Part shown: positions 48,377 through 59,299 of the stretch, in pieces | Layout: every line of letters begins with the position of its first letter | How positions within the stretch are numbered: the stretch's first letter is position 1 | Assembly: GCA_004295565.1 (NCBI GenBank) | Contig: AP019416.1 | Coordinates: forward strand, 124,001 to 188,000 | Reading direction: 5' to 3' | Length of the DNA stretch: 64,000 bases | From: Vreelandella olivaria | GTDB taxonomy: Bacteria; Pseudomonadota; Gammaproteobacteria; Pseudomonadales; Halomonadaceae | The notes under the pieces: model-generated | The model's input: only the letters and a program-made list of their open reading frames with translations | Told to the model about the DNA's origin: nothing | Databases searched by the model: none | Translations under genes and position numbers: made by a program

Positions 48377-48405
48377 TTGACATGGGCTTTTGGCGTGCCT
48401 ATAAT
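48377..48405 (+). promoter_or_regulatory. Consensus promoter of the S10 operon
   Basis: -35 TTGACA and -10 TATAAT, both perfect consensus, with a 17-bp spacer. The start of rpsJ lies about 63 bp after the -10 box, so the leader is short compared with the E. coli S10 leader. Confidence 0.92.
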
Positions 48406-48468
48406 GCGCATCCTTTGAATGCGTGGGTAGACGGCTCGCGCCGTCGACATCCATTGAGTTTAGGGCAA

Positions 48469-48780
48469 ATGCAGAACCAAAAGATTCGCATTCGGTTGAA
48501 AGCTTTCGACCATCGCCTGATCGACCAGTCTACAGCGGAGATTGTTGAAACCGCTAAACGTACTGGTGCTCAGGTTCGTGGTCCGATTCCGCTGCCGACC
48601 AACCGCGAGCGTTACACCATTCTGATCTCACCGCACGTCAACAAAGATGCGCGTGACCAGTATGAGATTCGTACGCACAAGCGTGTGCTCGACATTGTTG
48701 AGCCGACCGAAAAAACTGTTGATGCTTTGATGAAACTCGATCTCGCCGCCGGCGTTGACGTGCAAATCAAACTCAACTAA
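48469..48780 (+). CDS. rpsJ: 30S ribosomal protein S10 / NusE
   Basis: 103 aa, intact. Start [42 protein letters not shown] is the signature. A structural protein of the 30S head that doubles as a NusB/NusG partner in antitermination. A longer in-frame extension overlaps the promoter and is rejected. First gene of the S10 operon. Confidence 0.97.
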   Translation: MQNQKIRIRLKAFDHRLIDQSTAEIVETAKRTGAQVRGPIPLPTNRERYTILISPHVNKDARDQYEIRTHKRVLDIVEPTEKTVDALMKLDLAAGVDVQIKLN

Positions 48781-48941
48781 TTACACTAGTCACTTTGCGG
48801 CCCAGCGCTCATCGCTTGTATTAACAAGCTGGCATGAGCAGCAGCCGCCGCGCCGTGAGGCGCCATACAATGTGCTAGTGGAATGCTCTGGAAAGGGCAG
48901 CCATAGCGGGTGATAGCCCCGTACACTATAGGAGACTGAGT
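48781..48941 (+). promoter_or_regulatory. Structured rpsJ-rplC spacer, possible autoregulatory leader
   Basis: GCTCAT (48807-48812) and GCTTGT (48814-48819) pair with ACAAGC (48824-48829) and ATGAGC (48834-48839) in one bulged hairpin. CACTAG (48784-48789) can pair with CTAGTG (48875-48880), closing the whole region. This amount of structure inside a ribosomal operon suggests a control element for rplC-rplD. Confidence 0.5.
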
Positions 48942-49579
48942 ATGACTATCGGTTTAGTCGGTAAAAGGCCGGGATGACCCGTGTCTTTACCGAAGACGGC
49001 GCGTCTGTGCCCGTAACCGTTATTGAAGTTGATCCTAATCGTGTTACACGCGTTAAATCTGTCGAGTCTGACGGTTACGCAGCGATTCAGGTCACATCTG
49101 GCTCTCGTAAAGCTAAGCACCTCACCAAAGCGCAGGCTGGTCAGTTTGCCAAGGCGGGTGTTGAAGCTGGTCGTGCACTGATGGAATTTCGTCTTGCAGA
49201 AGGCGAAGAGATTCCTGAAGTGGGCGGCGAAATCACCGTATCCCTCTTCGAAGCTGGTCAAATGGTTGACGTGACTGGCACCTCTAAGGGTAAAGGCTTC
49301 CAGGGTGCTGTTAAGCGCTGGAATTTCCGTACCCAAGATATGACTCACGGTAACTCTCTGTCGCATCGCGCGCCGGGTTCTATCGGCATGTGTCAAACAC
49401 CGGGTCGCGTTTTCAAAGGCAAAAAGATGGCCGGTCAAATGGGTAATGCCCGTTGCACCGTACAGAGCCTTGAGATCGTCCGTGTCGACGCCGAGCGTAA
49501 CCTGCTGCTGATTAAAGGCGCCGTACCGGGTGCTCCCGGTAGTGACGTTATCGTTCGCAGCGCCGTGAAAGCAGGCTGA
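48942..49579 (+). CDS. rplC: 50S ribosomal protein L3 (frameshift near start)
   Basis: 212 aa. ATG 48942, with TAGGAGACTG upstream, gives [20 protein letters not shown] after restoring one A at about 48964. The loop [20 protein letters not shown] and [20 protein letters not shown] are conserved; the loop Gln is the one methylated by PrmB in E. coli. Binds near the peptidyl transferase centre. Confidence 0.95.
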
Positions 49580-49594
49580 AGGGGATAATTACCA

Positions 49595-50200
49595 ATGAAT
49601 CTGAATCTTGCTGCAGGCGCGGGTACCGTTGAAGTAGCCGACGCCACTTTTGGCAAAGAATTCAACGAAGCGCTCGTTCACCAGGTTGTCACTGCCTATT
49701 TGGCGGCTGGTCGTCAGGGAACCCGCGCACAAAAGAGTCGTTCCGACGTTCGTGGTGGTGGTAAAAAGCCGTGGCGTCAGAAAGGCACCGGTCGTGCACG
49801 TGCCGGTACCATCCGCTCTCCGCTATGGCGTAGCGGCGGCGTAACCTTCGCGGCGCGTCCGCAAGACTACACCCAGAAGGTTAACCGCAAGATGTACCGT
49901 GCAGCGATGCGCTCCATCTTGTCAGAGCTGGTACGTCAAGAGCGTTTAGTCGCGATTGAAGAGTTCGTCGTCGATGCGCCTAAGACCAAGCAGGTAGCTG
50001 CCAAGCTGAAAGAGCTCAACCTTGAAAAAGTGTTGATCGTCACTGAAGAAGTCGACGAAAAGCTCTATTTGGCCGCACGCAACCTTCCCCACGTTGACGT
50101 GGTGGATGTCGCGGCAGCTGACCCGGTAAGTCTGGTCGCCTTTGATAAGGTGCTGATTACCGTCTCCGCCCTGCGTAAATTCGAGGAGAAGCTGGCATGA
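49595..50200 (+). CDS. rplD: 50S ribosomal protein L4
   Basis: 201 aa, intact. [20 protein letters not shown]; the exit-tunnel loop [20 protein letters not shown] is present, with no macrolide-type change recognised. In E. coli L4 also represses the S10 operon. Its stop overlaps the rplW start by 4 bp. Confidence 0.97.
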   Translation: MNLNLAAGAGTVEVADATFGKEFNEALVHQVVTAYLAAGRQGTRAQKSRSDVRGGGKKPWRQKGTGRARAGTIRSPLWRSGGVTFAARPQDYTQKVNRKMYRAAMRSILSELVRQERLVAIEEFVVDAPKTKQVAAKLKELNLEKVLIVTEEVDEKLYLAARNLPHVDVVDVAAADPVSLVAFDKVLITVSALRKFEEKLA

Positions 50201-50493
50201 ACCAGGAACGCGTATTTAAGGTTCTGCTTGGGCCGCACGTGACCGAAAAGGCCGCAATGGCAGCCGAGCGCAACCAGTACGTTTTCAAGGTGGCATCTGA
50301 TGCTACCAAGCCCGAGATCAAGAAAGCCGTTGAAGCACTTTTCGGCAAGAAGGTCGGCAGTGTTCAGGTACTGAACATGAAGGGTAAAACAAAACGTACT
50401 GCGAACGGCGTTGGCCTGCGTAAGGGTTACCGCAAAGCGTATGTGACCCTGGCTGCGGGTGAAACGCTCGAAGACTTCTCTGGCGCCGAATAA
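50197..50493 (+). CDS. rplW: 50S ribosomal protein L23
   Basis: 98 aa, intact. [20 protein letters not shown]; loop [20 protein letters not shown]. It lies at the tunnel exit and docks trigger factor and SRP. Translationally coupled to rplD. Confidence 0.97.
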   Translation: MNQERVFKVLLGPHVTEKAAMAAERNQYVFKVASDATKPEIKKAVEALFGKKVGSVQVLNMKGKTKRTANGVGLRKGYRKAYVTLAAGETLEDFSGAE

Positions 50494-50510
50494 GGGCAGG
50501 AGTACGGATA

Positions 50511-51341
50511 ATGGCAATCGTCAAGACCAAACCCACTTCCGCCGGTCGTCGCCACGTCGTCAAGATCGTTGGCGAGGAACTGTTTAAAGGCCGTGCCTAT
50601 GCACCGCTGTTAGAAAAACAGTCCAAGTCCGGCGGCCGTAACAACTACGGTCGTATCACCACCCGCCACGTGGGCGGTGGTCATCGTCACCACTATCGGT
50701 TGATCGATTTCAAACGCACCAAGGATGGCATTCCTGCCACCGTTGAGCGCCTTGAGCACGATCCCAACCGCAGTGCGCACATTGCGCTGCTGAAGTATGC
50801 CGATGGTGAGCGTCGTTACATCATTGCACCGAAAGGTGTCAGCGCGGGTGACGTGCTGGAATCAGGTGTTAACGCGTCAATCAAGAAAGGCAATGCCTTG
50901 CCGCTGCGTAACGTCCCGTTGGGTTCTACGGTGCACTGCATCGAACTCAAGCCGGGTAAAGGTGCGCAGATTGCTCGCAGTGCCGGTACAAGCGCCCAGT
51001 TGGTTGCTCGTGAAGGTAACTATGCCACCCTGCGTCTTCGCTCTGGCGAAATGCGTAAAGTGTTGGCCGAGTGCCGCGCGACCTTGGGTGAAGTGAGCAA
51101 CTCTGAGCACAGCCTGCGTCAACTTGGCAAGGCCGGTGCGAAGCGCTGGAGAGGCGTGCGTCCGACTGTTCGCGGTGTCGCGATGAACCCAGTCGATCAC
51201 CCGCACGGTGGTGGCGAAGGCCGCACCAGTGGTGGTCGTCACCCGGTATCCCCATGGGGTGTGCCGACTAAGGGTCATAAGACGCGTAAGAACAAGCGCA
51301 CCGACAAGCTGATCATTCGTCGTCGTAACAAGACGCGTTGA
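50511..51341 (+). CDS. rplB: 50S ribosomal protein L2
   Basis: 276 aa, intact. [20 protein letters not shown]; the C-terminal signature [18 protein letters not shown] contains the His needed for peptidyl transferase assembly. One of the primary 23S rRNA binders. Confidence 0.98.
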   Translation: MAIVKTKPTSAGRRHVVKIVGEELFKGRAYAPLLEKQSKSGGRNNYGRITTRHVGGGHRHHYRLIDFKRTKDGIPATVERLEHDPNRSAHIALLKYADGERRYIIAPKGVSAGDVLESGVNASIKKGNALPLRNVPLGSTVHCIELKPGKGAQIARSAGTSAQLVAREGNYATLRLRSGEMRKVLAECRATLGEVSNSEHSLRQLGKAGAKRWRGVRPTVRGVAMNPVDHPHGGGEGRTSGGRHPVSPWGVPTKGHKTRKNKRTDKLIIRRRNKTR

Positions 51342-51374
51342 TCTAAATTGCCAAGACATTAAGAGGTAACGGCT

Positions 51375-51650
51375 GTGCCACGTTCACTAAAGAAAGGTCC
51401 CTTCATTGACCTTCATCTTTTGAAGAAGGTAGAGGCTGCAGTGGAGAAGAACGACCGTAAACCGATCAAGACCTGGTCGCGTCGTTCTATGATCCTGCCC
51501 AATATGGTAGGCCTCACTATCGCGATTCATAACGGTCGCCAACACGTCCCGGTGCACGTATCCGAGGAAATGGTTGGCCACAAATTGGGCGAATTCGCTG
51601 CTACCCGCACTTATCGTGGGCATGCGGCGGATAAAAAAGCCAAACGGTAA
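51375..51650 (+). CDS. rpsS: 30S ribosomal protein S19
   Basis: 91 aa, intact, GTG start. [40 protein letters not shown]. Located in the 30S head with S13. AAGAGGTAACG upstream serves as ribosome binding site. Confidence 0.97.
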   Translation: MPRSLKKGPFIDLHLLKKVEAAVEKNDRKPIKTWSRRSMILPNMVGLTIAIHNGRQHVPVHVSEEMVGHKLGEFAATRTYRGHAADKKAKR

Positions 51651-51668
51651 GCCAGAGAGGATTGAGAG

Positions 51669-52001
51669 ATGGAAGTCACAGCTAAGCTGCTTGGCGCTCG
51701 TTTATCCGCCCAGAAGGCCCGTTTGGTGGCTGACCAGGTGCGCGGTAAACCTGTCGCCGAGGCACTCGACCTGCTGACCTTCTCACCGAAGAAGGCTGCC
51801 AAGCTGGTTAAGAAGGTGCTGCAATCCGCGATTGCGAATGCGGAAGAAAATAACGGCATGGATATTGACGAGCTGCGTGTCTCGACCATCTGCGTCGATG
51901 AGGGCATGACGCTCAAGCGTATCAAGCCGCGTGCCAAGGGGCGTGCGGATCGTATCTTGAAGCGCACGTGCCACATCACCGTCAAGGTAGCCGAGAAGTA
52001 G
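51669..52001 (+). CDS. rplV: 50S ribosomal protein L22
   Basis: 110 aa, intact. [21 protein letters not shown]-terminal hairpin [20 protein letters not shown] reaches the exit tunnel. GAGAGGATTGAG precedes the start. Confidence 0.97.
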   Translation: MEVTAKLLGARLSAQKARLVADQVRGKPVAEALDLLTFSPKKAAKLVKKVLQSAIANAEENNGMDIDELRVSTICVDEGMTLKRIKPRAKGRADRILKRTCHITVKVAEK

Positions 52002-52011
52002 GAGTCGACCG

Positions 52012-52715
52012 ATGGGTCAGAAAGTCAATCCAACAGGCATTCGACTGGGCATCGTCAAAGACCATGCTTCTGTCTGGTATGCTGAGCGCGGCGCTTACGC
52101 CGATAAGCTCAATAACGATCTCGAAGTGCGTAGCTTCCTGGAAGAGCGTCTTAAAAGCGCCTCTGTTAGCCGCATCCACATCGAGCGTCCGGCGAACAAT
52201 GCCCGCATCACCATTCACACTGCCCGTCCGGGTATCGTGATTGGTAAGAAAGGTGAAGATGTCGACCGTTTGCGTCGCGATCTCACCCAGATGATGGTGT
52301 TCCCGTGCATGTGAACATCGAAGAAGTTCGCAAGCCGGAGCTGGATGCCAAGCTAGTCGCTGCTAACGTAGCGGGTCAGCTTGAGCGTCGCGTCATGTTC
52401 CGTCGTGCTATGAAGCGCGCGGTACAGAACGCAATGCGTCTTGGCGCTGGTGGCATCAAGATTCAGCTGTCAGGTCGTCTTGGTGGCGCTGAAATCGCAC
52501 GTACCGAATGGTACCGCGAAGGTCGCGTTCCGCTGCACACGTTGCGTGCGGATATCGACTACGCCACTTACGAAGCTCACACCACCTATGGCGTTATCGG
52601 CGTCAAAGTGTGGATCTTCAAGGGTGAAATCCTCGGCGGTATCGAGGAAGTACGTGCCAAGGCTAAGCAACAGCAGCCTGCCGGCAACGCGCCCAAGAAG
52701 AAAGGTTCCAGGTAA
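52012..52715 (+). CDS. rpsC: 30S ribosomal protein S3 (frameshifted)
   Basis: About 234 aa. [20 protein letters not shown]; the KH domain contains [21 protein letters not shown] missing G near 52300 breaks it; repair gives [20 protein letters not shown]. The C-terminal tail is rich in Gln, Pro and Lys. S3 helps form the mRNA entry channel. A 21-base stretch here (52043-52063) is identical to part of the L10 leader. Confidence 0.96.
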
Positions 52716-52730
52716 GGGGAGAGCGAGTCG

Positions 52731-53144
52731 ATGTTACAGCCCAAGCGTATGAAATTCCGCAAGATGATGAAAGGCCGCAACCGTGGCCTGGCGCATCGCG
52801 GAAGCAAGATCAGCTTCGGGGAATACGGCCTTAAAGCTACTGGTCGCGGCCGCATCACTGCGCGTCAGATCGAAGCAGGCCGTCGTGCGATCACACGTCA
52901 CGTAAAGCGTGGCGGTAAAATCTGGATCCGCGTCTTCCCTGATAAGCCGATCTCCAAGAAGCCGCTCGAAGTTCGTATGGGTAAAGGTAAAGGTTCTGTT
53001 GAGTACTGGGTTGCCCAGATCCAACCGGGTCGGGCCCTGTATGAAATTGAAGGCGTGTCGGAAGAGCTCGCACGTGAAGCGTTTGAGCTTGCCGCACAGA
53101 AAATGCCCTTATCCACCACCTTTGCGAAACGGACGGTGATGTGA
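52731..53144 (+). CDS. rplP: 50S ribosomal protein L16
   Basis: 137 aa, intact. [20 protein letters not shown]; signature [20 protein letters not shown]. The Arg in the conserved GKGKG-type loop, hydroxylated by RoxA in E. coli, is near residue 81. Stop overlaps the rpmC start. Confidence 0.97.
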   Translation: MLQPKRMKFRKMMKGRNRGLAHRGSKISFGEYGLKATGRGRITARQIEAGRRAITRHVKRGGKIWIRVFPDKPISKKPLEVRMGKGKGSVEYWVAQIQPGRALYEIEGVSEELAREAFELAAQKMPLSTTFAKRTVM

Positions 53145-53335
53145 TGAAAGCCCAGGAAATTCGTGAAAAGTCCGCAGGAGAGCTCCAGGAGCAACTCCTC
53201 GAACTCCTCCGCGAGCAGTTTAACCTGCGCATGCAGAAGGCCACTGGCCAACTGAGCCAGACTCATCTGCTCAAGCAGGTCCGCCGGGATATCGCCCGCG
53301 TTAAGACTTTGCTCAACGAGAAGGCAGGTGATTGA
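53144..53335 (+). CDS. rpmC: 50S ribosomal protein L29
   Basis: 63 aa, intact. [20 protein letters not shown]; a helical hairpin at the tunnel exit. ATG 53144 overlaps the rplP TGA by one base (TGATG) and is preferred to GTG 53141. Confidence 0.95.
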   Translation: MKAQEIREKSAGELQEQLLELLREQFNLRMQKATGQLSQTHLLKQVRRDIARVKTLLNEKAGD

Positions 53336-53336
53336 G

Positions 53337-53596
53337 ATGGCCGAAGAAACACAAAGCGTACGCTCACCGGTAAAGTGGTGAGCGATAAGATGGACAAGTC
53401 CATCGTCGTCATGATCGAGCGGCGCGAGCGTCACCCGATCTACGGAAAATACGTTAAGCGCTCCACCAAGCTGCACGCCCATGATGAGGCGAACCAGGCT
53501 AAGGCAGGCGATACGGTCTCTATTCAAGAGTGCCGTCCGCTTTCCAAGAAAAAAGCTTGGACGCTGGTCGAGGTGGTTGAACACGCCAAGGGTTAA
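53337..53596 (+). CDS. rpsQ: 30S ribosomal protein S17 (frameshift near start)
   Basis: About 86 aa. ATG 53337 overlaps no other gene; restoring one A near 53357 gives [20 protein letters not shown]. The signature [18 protein letters not shown] follows. An early 16S rRNA-binding assembly protein. Confidence 0.94.
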
Positions 53597-53644
53597 TCCC
53601 CTGGCTTGTCAATCAGTGCAGTCAGATTAGGTTTGGAGAAAACC

Positions 53645-54015
53645 GATGATTCAGACTCAGACAATGCTGGATGTCGCCGACAACAGCGGAGCGCGCCGGG
53701 TGCAGTGCATCAAGGTGTTAGGCGGTTCACATCGTCGTTACGCTCGCGTTGGTGATATCATCAAGGTCACGGTTAAGGAAGCGATTCCGCGTGGCAAGGT
53801 CAAAAAGGCCAGGTGCTAAAAGCGGTCGTGCACGGACCCGTAGTGGCGTCCGTCGTCCCGACGGTTCGCTCATCCGTTTCGATGGAAATGCGGCAGTTTT
53901 GTTGAATAACACCAACGAACAGCCCATCGGTACCCGTATTTTTGGGCCGGTGACTCGTGAACTTCGTAATGAAAAGTTCATGAAGATCATTTCCTTAGCG
54001 CCTGAAGTGCTGTAA
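53645..54015 (+). CDS. rplN: 50S ribosomal protein L14 (frameshifted)
   Basis: About 123 aa. [20 protein letters not shown]; a missing G near 53812 and a second missing base near 53832 break the middle. The C-terminal half reads [20 protein letters not shown] and [12 protein letters not shown]. It contacts L19 and the 30S at bridge B8 and is the target of RsfS silencing. Confidence 0.94.
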
Positions 54016-54029
54016 GGAGCGAGGCGGAT

Positions 54030-54343
54030 ATGCAAAGATCAAACGTGACGATGAAGTCATCGTCATCGCCGGGAAGGATAAAGGCAAGCGTGGCACCGTT
54101 AAGCGGGTATTAGATAACCGCTTTTTGGTGTCCGGTGTGAACATGATTAAACGTCACACCAAGCCAAATCCCATGGCGGGTAATCAGGGCGGTATCGTCG
54201 AGCGTGAGGCTCCGATTCACGCGTCCAACGTAGCCATCTTCAATTCGGAGACCGGTAAGGCGGATCGCGTCGGCTTCCAAGTGAAGGAAGACGGTACCAA
54301 GGTACGTATCTACAAGTCGACGCAGACGCAGATCGACGCCTAA
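54030..54343 (+). CDS. rplX: 50S ribosomal protein L24 (frameshift at start)
   Basis: About 104 aa. The ATG at 54030 needs one extra G (ATGGCAAAG), giving [20 protein letters not shown]. The KOW motif and [20 protein letters not shown] are conserved. An assembly initiator protein of the 50S subunit. Confidence 0.93.
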
Positions 54344-54361
54344 CGCGAGTCGGGTAGCAAA

Positions 54362-54901
54362 ATGGCGAACTTGAAAGAACGTTATCAAAACGAGGTAGCA
54401 GCTCAACTCAAAGAAGAGTTCAGCTATGCCAACGTTATGCAGGTACCCCGGATCACGAAAGTGACTCTGAACATGGGTATCGGCGAAGCAGTCAACGATA
54501 AAAAGTTGATTGACAATGCCATCGGTGACCTAGAGAAACTCTCTGGTCAAAAACCGTTGGTGACCAAAGCACGTAAGTCCATCGCGGGCTTCAAGGTGCG
54601 CGAAGGTTGGCCCATCGGCATCAAGGTAACACTGCGCGCTGAGCGTATGTGGGACTTCTTGGACCGTTTGGTTTACATCGCGATTCCCCGCGTGCGTGAC
54701 TTCCGTGGTCTCAACCCGAAGTCTTTCGACGGTCGTGGCAATTACTCCATGGGTGTGCGTGAGCAGATCATCTTCCCGGAGATCGAGTATGATAAAATCG
54801 ATCGCATCCGGGGGTTGGACGTCACTATCACTACGACCGCCAACACCGACGAGGAAGGTCGTGCGCTGCTAACCGCGCTGAACTTCCCGTTTAAGAAATA
54901 G
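54362..54901 (+). CDS. rplE: 50S ribosomal protein L5
   Basis: 179 aa, intact. [20 protein letters not shown]; signature [20 protein letters not shown]. Binds 5S rRNA and the P-site tRNA. Confidence 0.97.
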   Translation: MANLKERYQNEVAAQLKEEFSYANVMQVPRITKVTLNMGIGEAVNDKKLIDNAIGDLEKLSGQKPLVTKARKSIAGFKVREGWPIGIKVTLRAERMWDFLDRLVYIAIPRVRDFRGLNPKSFDGRGNYSMGVREQIIFPEIEYDKIDRIRGLDVTITTTANTDEEGRALLTALNFPFKK

Positions 54902-54911
54902 GGGCGAGATC

Positions 54912-55217
54912 ATGGCTAAGAAAAGTATGGTAGAGCGTGAGCTTAAGCGTACTCAGCTGGTTGCGAAGTACGCGACCAAGCGCGCTGAACTCAAGAAGAT
55001 CATCTCAGACGTGAACACGACTGAGGAAGACCGCTTCGAGGCGACGCTGAAGCTGCAGCAACTGCCGCGCGACTCAAGCCCGGTGCGTCAGCGTAACCGC
55101 TGCCGTATTACCGGTCGTCCGCACGGTTTTTACAACAAGTTCGGCCTTGGCCGTAACAAGCTGCGTGAAGCCGCCATGCGTGGCGACGTTCCAGGACTGA
55201 AAAAGTCCAGTTGGTAA
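54912..55217 (+). CDS. rpsN: 30S ribosomal protein S14 (zinc-free form)
   Basis: 101 aa, intact. [20 protein letters not shown]; signature [20 protein letters not shown]. It lacks the paired CxxC zinc motifs of the short form, so it is the long, zinc-independent type. Confidence 0.97.
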   Translation: MAKKSMVERELKRTQLVAKYATKRAELKKIISDVNTTEEDRFEATLKLQQLPRDSSPVRQRNRCRITGRPHGFYNKFGLGRNKLREAAMRGDVPGLKKSSW

Positions 55218-55249
55218 CGCCACGTAGAATTATCAGGAGCGCACATTAA

Positions 55250-55642
55250 ATGAGCATGCAAGACACTCTGGCGGATATGTTTACCCGTATCCGCAATGCG
55301 CAGATGGCCACCAAGGAGACGGCAACCATGCCGTCCTCCAAGTTGAAAGTGCAAGTGGCCCGAGTGCTAAAGGAAGAAGGCTACATTGCCGACTTTGCGG
55401 TAGCGGAGGGCACTAAGCCCGAGCTAACCGTAACTCTCAAGTACTTTGAGGGTAAGCCGGTCATTGAGCACATTCAGCGGGTTTCCAAGCCGTCCCTGCG
55501 CCGCTACATGGGCAAGGATAACTTGCCTAAGGTTGCCGATGGCCTGGGTATCGCGATTGTCACCACATCCAATGGTGTCATGACCGATCGTGCCGCGCGC
55601 CAAGCGGGTGTCGGTGGCGAAGTCATCTGCACCGTATTCTAG
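55250..55642 (+). CDS. rpsH: 30S ribosomal protein S8
   Basis: 130 aa, intact. [20 protein letters not shown]; signature [20 protein letters not shown]. In E. coli S8 represses the spc operon by binding the rplE region; not tested here. Confidence 0.97.
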   Translation: MSMQDTLADMFTRIRNAQMATKETATMPSSKLKVQVARVLKEEGYIADFAVAEGTKPELTVTLKYFEGKPVIEHIQRVSKPSLRRYMGKDNLPKVADGLGIAIVTTSNGVMTDRAARQAGVGGEVICTVF

Positions 55643-55651
55643 GAGGCTGGA

Positions 55652-56182
55652 ATGTCCCGCATAGCGAAATATCCGGTTAAAGTGCCTGCCGGCGTTGATA
55701 TTAAAATCAATGCTGACCAGCTGACCGCCAAAGGCGGCCAGGGCACGCTATCTATGACCATCCACTCTGATGTAGTGGTCGGTCAAGAAGATGGCCAGCT
55801 GACCTTCGCCCCGAGTGAGTCTGCCAAGAGCTGGGCCATGGCCGGTACTACCCGCGCCTTAGTTCAGAACCTGGTAACGGGCGTATCCGAGGGTTTCACA
55901 AGAACTCTCGAAATTGTTGGCGTCGGTTATCGTGCCCAAGCTAAGGGCCAGACGCTCAATCTTTCACTGGGCTTCTCGCACCCGGTCGACTACGAACTGC
56001 CTAAAGGTGTTACAGCGGAAACGCCGAAGAACACCGTTATCGTGCTGAAAAGCGCTGATAAGCAGCAGCTCGGCCAGTGCGCCGCGGAAATCCGCGCCTT
56101 CCGTCCCCCTGAGCCGTATAAAGGCAAGGGTGTTCGGTACGCCGACGAGCAGGTGCGTCGCAAAGAAGCCAAGAAGAAGTAA
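55652..56182 (+). CDS. rplF: 50S ribosomal protein L6
   Basis: 176 aa, intact. [21 protein letters not shown]-terminal signature [20 protein letters not shown]. Lies near the factor-binding site. TAGGAGG upstream. Confidence 0.97.
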   Translation: MSRIAKYPVKVPAGVDIKINADQLTAKGGQGTLSMTIHSDVVVGQEDGQLTFAPSESAKSWAMAGTTRALVQNLVTGVSEGFTRTLEIVGVGYRAQAKGQTLNLSLGFSHPVDYELPKGVTAETPKNTVIVLKSADKQQLGQCAAEIRAFRPPEPYKGKGVRYADEQVRRKEAKKK

Positions 56183-56191
56183 GGCAGGGTT

Positions 56192-56542
56192 ATGAACGCG
56201 AAGAAAGAATCTCGTCTCCGTCGTGCCCGCCGCGCTCGCGCAAAGATCCGCGAGCTGGGCGTGTATCGCCTGTGCGTCAACCGTACCCCGCGTCACATCT
56301 ATGCGCAGATTATCTCGCCGGATGGTGGCAAAGTGCTAGCCAGTGCTTCTACGCTGGACAAAGCACTGCGCGAGGGTGCGACCGGCAACTCAGATGCGGC
56401 CTCTAAAGTAGGTGCTCTGATTGCTGAACGCGCTAAAGAAGCAGGCATCACCCAGGTGGCCTTCGACCGTGCTGGCTTTAAGTATCACGGCCGCGTCAAG
56501 GCGCTGGCCGACGCCGCACGTGAAGGCGGCCTGGAATTCTAA
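56192..56542 (+). CDS. rplR: 50S ribosomal protein L18
   Basis: 116 aa, intact. [20 protein letters not shown]; ends [20 protein letters not shown] plus Phe. Binds 5S rRNA with L5 and L25. Confidence 0.97.
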   Translation: MNAKKESRLRRARRARAKIRELGVYRLCVNRTPRHIYAQIISPDGGKVLASASTLDKALREGATGNSDAASKVGALIAERAKEAGITQVAFDRAGFKYHGRVKALADAAREGGLEF

Positions 56543-56553
56543 AGGGTTTTACG

Positions 56554-57054
56554 ATGGCGAAGAACGAACAGCAAAGCGGTGATCTGCAAGAGAAGTTAGT
56601 GCAGGTCAACCGCGTCGCCAAGGTGGTCAAGGGTGGTCGTATTTTCGGCTTCACCGCACTGACCGTCGTTGGTGATGGTAAAGGTCGTGTCGGTTTCGGA
56701 CGTGGTAAGGCGCGTGAAGTGCCTGTCGCAATCCAGAAAGCGATGGATCAAGCTCGTCGCAACATGGTCAAGGTGAACCTTGCTGGCCATACGCTGCAGT
56801 ACCCGGTCAAAGCCCGTCACGGTGCTTCCAAGGTGTACATGCAGCCGGCTTCCGAAGGTACCGGTATTATCGCCGGTGGCGCCATGCGCTCTGTACTAGA
56901 GCTTGCCGGTGTCCACGACGTACTGGCCAAGTGCTACGGTTCCACCAACCCGGTTAACGTGGTTCGAGCGACTGTTAAAGGTCTCTCCTCCATGCAAGCA
57001 CCGGAAGACGTGGCCGCCAAGCGCGGTCTGTCTGTCGAAGCGATCACGGGGTAA
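56554..57054 (+). CDS. rpsE: 30S ribosomal protein S5
   Basis: 166 aa, intact. Signature [20 protein letters not shown], then [14 protein letters not shown]. It guards decoding accuracy and the mRNA entry site. Confidence 0.97.
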   Translation: MAKNEQQSGDLQEKLVQVNRVAKVVKGGRIFGFTALTVVGDGKGRVGFGRGKAREVPVAIQKAMDQARRNMVKVNLAGHTLQYPVKARHGASKVYMQPASEGTGIIAGGAMRSVLELAGVHDVLAKCYGSTNPVNVVRATVKGLSSMQAPEDVAAKRGLSVEAITG

Positions 57055-57060
57055 GGCACC

Positions 57061-57243
57061 ATGGCAGCAACGATCAAGGTTACCCAGATCCGCAGCACCA
57101 TCGGCATTATGCCCAAGCACAAGGCTACTATTAAAGGCTTGGGTCTGCGTCGCATCGGTCATACGGTTGAACTGGAAGACACCCCTGCCGTACGCGGCAT
57201 GATCCACAAGGTGAACTACCTTGTGCGCGTTGAGGGAGAGTAA
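57061..57243 (+). CDS. rpmD: 50S ribosomal protein L30
   Basis: 60 aa, intact. [51 protein letters not shown] precedes the ATG, so the ribosome binding site overlaps the rpsE stop. Confidence 0.96.
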   Translation: MAATIKVTQIRSTIGIMPKHKATIKGLGLRRIGHTVELEDTPAVRGMIHKVNYLVRVEGE

Positions 57244-57246
57244 TCC

Positions 57247-57681
57247 ATGAAACTCAATAACCTAAGCCCGGCTCCGGGCTCCAAACACGCTGCAAAGCGC
57301 GTTGGTCGTGGCATCGGTTCCGGTCTTGGTAAGACCGGTGGCCGTGGTCACAAAGGTCAGAAGTCACGTAGTGGCGGCAGTGTTAAGCCCGGTTTCGAAG
57401 GCGGTCAGATGCCTTTGCAGCGTCGTTTGCCGAAATTCGGCTTTACGTCTGCAAAATCTCTGGTCTCTGAAGAAGTGCGCCTGGCTGAGCTTGCTAAAGT
57501 TGCCGGTGGCGAAGTCACCATGGCATCTTTGAAAGAAGCCAACGTGCTGAAGGATTCTACGCTACACGCGAAGATCATCCTTTCTGGCGAACTGAAAACA
57601 GCGGTTACCGTTCGCGGAATCAAGGTCACCAAAGGTGCCCGTGAAGCGATCGAAGCCGCTGGCGGCAAGGTAGAGGACTAA
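57247..57681 (+). CDS. rplO: 50S ribosomal protein L15
   Basis: 144 aa, intact. [20 protein letters not shown]; glycine-rich [21 protein letters not shown]-terminal [18 protein letters not shown]. Late 50S assembly protein. The secY start follows its stop directly. Confidence 0.97.
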   Translation: MKLNNLSPAPGSKHAAKRVGRGIGSGLGKTGGRGHKGQKSRSGGSVKPGFEGGQMPLQRRLPKFGFTSAKSLVSEEVRLAELAKVAGGEVTMASLKEANVLKDSTLHAKIILSGELKTAVTVRGIKVTKGAREAIEAAGGKVED

Positions 57682-59012
57682 ATGGCCAAGTCAGGAAACA
57701 TGCCGGCGATGGGCAGCGGTCTGAGTGAACTGTGGGCGCGTTTGCGCTTCGTGCTCCTCGCCATCGTGGTGTACCGTATTGGTGCCCACATTCCCGTTCC
57801 CGGTATCAATCCTGACCAGCTTGCTGCCTTGTTTAGGGAGCAACAGGGCACCATCCTGGGCATGTTTAACATGTTCTCGGGTGGCGCCCTGGAGCGCATG
57901 AGTGTTCTCGCCCTGGGCATAATGCCCTATATATCGGCGTCGATTATCATGCAGCTCATGACTGCGGTCTCCCTCATCTTGAACAGCTCAAGAAAGAGGG
58001 TGAGGCTGGCCGCCGCAAGATTAGCCAGTACACCCGCTACGGCACGGTGATACTGGCGCTTGTCCAGGCTACCGGCATGTCTGTCGGTCTGGCTAGCCAA
58101 GGCATCGCGTACACTGCTGACTTCAGCTTCTATTTCACCGCCGTGATTACCTTTGTATCAGGCGCGGTGTTTATGATGTGGCTGGGTGAACAGATTACCG
58201 AGAAGGGCATCGGCAATGGTATTTCGCTGCTGATCTTCGCCGGTATTGTCGCGGGACTGCCCAGTGCCGTGGGCCAAGCTTTCGAGCTTGCCCGTAATGA
58301 AGGGGCCTGGAATGTTCTGCCGCTGTTAGCGCTGTCAGTGTTAGGTATTGCGACAGTCGCCTTCGTGGTTTTCATTGAGCGTGGCCAACGCCGCCTCAAA
58401 GTGAACTATCCCCGGCGACAAGTGGGCAATAAGATGTATGCAGGGCAAAGTAGCTACCTGCCTTTGAAGGTTAACATGGCCGGTGTTATCCCGGCGATTT
58501 TTGCCTCCAGTATCCTGCTCTTCCCGGCCTCTATTGGTCAGTGGGTAGGTGCCGGTGAAGGTATGGAGTGGTTGCAGCGTGCATCTCAGGCATTAGGCCC
58601 AGGTCAACCGCTTTACATCTTGCTTTTCGCGGCGGCAGTGGTATTCTTCTGCTTCTTTTACACAGCGCTGGTCTTCAACCCCAAGGATGTGGCTGACAAT
58701 CTTAAAAAGTCAGGCGCTTTCCTGCCGGGCATTCGCCCCGGCGAGCAGACCGCTCGCTATATCGACAAGGTCATGACACGTTTGACCCTGTTCGGTGCCT
58801 TGTATATCACTGCGGTTTCCTTGATGCCCCAGTTCTTGATTGTGGCGTGGAACGTGCCGTTTTTCTTCGGCGGTACCTCGTTGTTAATCGTAGTCGTGGT
58901 CATCATGGACTTCATGGCCCAGGTGCAGTCGCATCTCATGTCGCATCAGTATGACTCAGTGATGAAGAAGTCCAACCTGAAAGGCTACGGTAGCGGCGGT
59001 ATCATGCGCTGA
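57682..59012 (+). CDS. secY: Preprotein translocase subunit SecY (frameshifted)
   Basis: About 443 aa with ten membrane helices. [20 protein letters not shown]; plug region [21 protein letters not shown]-terminal loop [20 protein letters not shown]-like (here [12 protein letters not shown]). A missing C near 57980 breaks loop 2; repair reads [20 protein letters not shown]. Forms the protein-conducting channel with SecE (31367) and SecG. Essential, so the break is an error. Confidence 0.96.
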
Positions 59013-59066
59013 GGCGCCGTCCAACCCTATTAAGTTAGAGAGGAGCCGGTTTTTGGAGAAAGATCG

Positions 59067-59180
59067 ATGAAAGTTCGAGCTTCCGTAAAGAAAATGTGCC
59101 GTAACTGCAAGATCATTCGTCGCAATGGCGCTGTCCGCGTCATCTGCAGCGAACCACGGCACAAACAGCGCCAGGGTTAA
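59067..59180 (+). CDS. rpmJ: 50S ribosomal protein L36 (zinc-binding form)
   Basis: 37 aa: [20 protein letters not shown], then [17 protein letters not shown]. Cys11, Cys14, Cys27 and His32 form the C-C-C-H zinc site. GGAG upstream of ATG 59067. Too short to be found by length filters, but unambiguous. Last gene of the spc operon. Confidence 0.97.
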   Translation: MKVRASVKKMCRNCKIIRRNGAVRVICSEPRHKQRQG

Positions 59181-59204
59181 TAGCCTGGGTTGTATTATGG
59201 TGCC

Positions 59205-59243
59205 AGCATACCCCTTGCCTTAGGGCAATTGATGGGGTATGCT
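59205..59243 (+). promoter_or_regulatory. Hairpin leader of the alpha operon, candidate S4 target
   Basis: AGCATACCCC (59205-59214) pairs with GGGGTATGCT (59234-59243); an inner TTGCC/GGCAA stem is nested inside. In Gammaproteobacteria ribosomal protein S4 represses the alpha operon through a structured leader just before rpsM. Position fits; the exact pseudoknot was not established. No T run, so not a simple terminator. Confidence 0.55.
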
Positions 59244-59299
59244 GTTGCGCCTTTGTAGATGAATAAACGAGCAAGCCGCTCAAATTTCGGAGTAAGCTG

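Noticed and set aside
47312-48454. Open frame antisense to tuf and the S10 promoter
   Set aside because: It overlaps a consensus promoter and a terminator on the other strand; a shadow of tuf.
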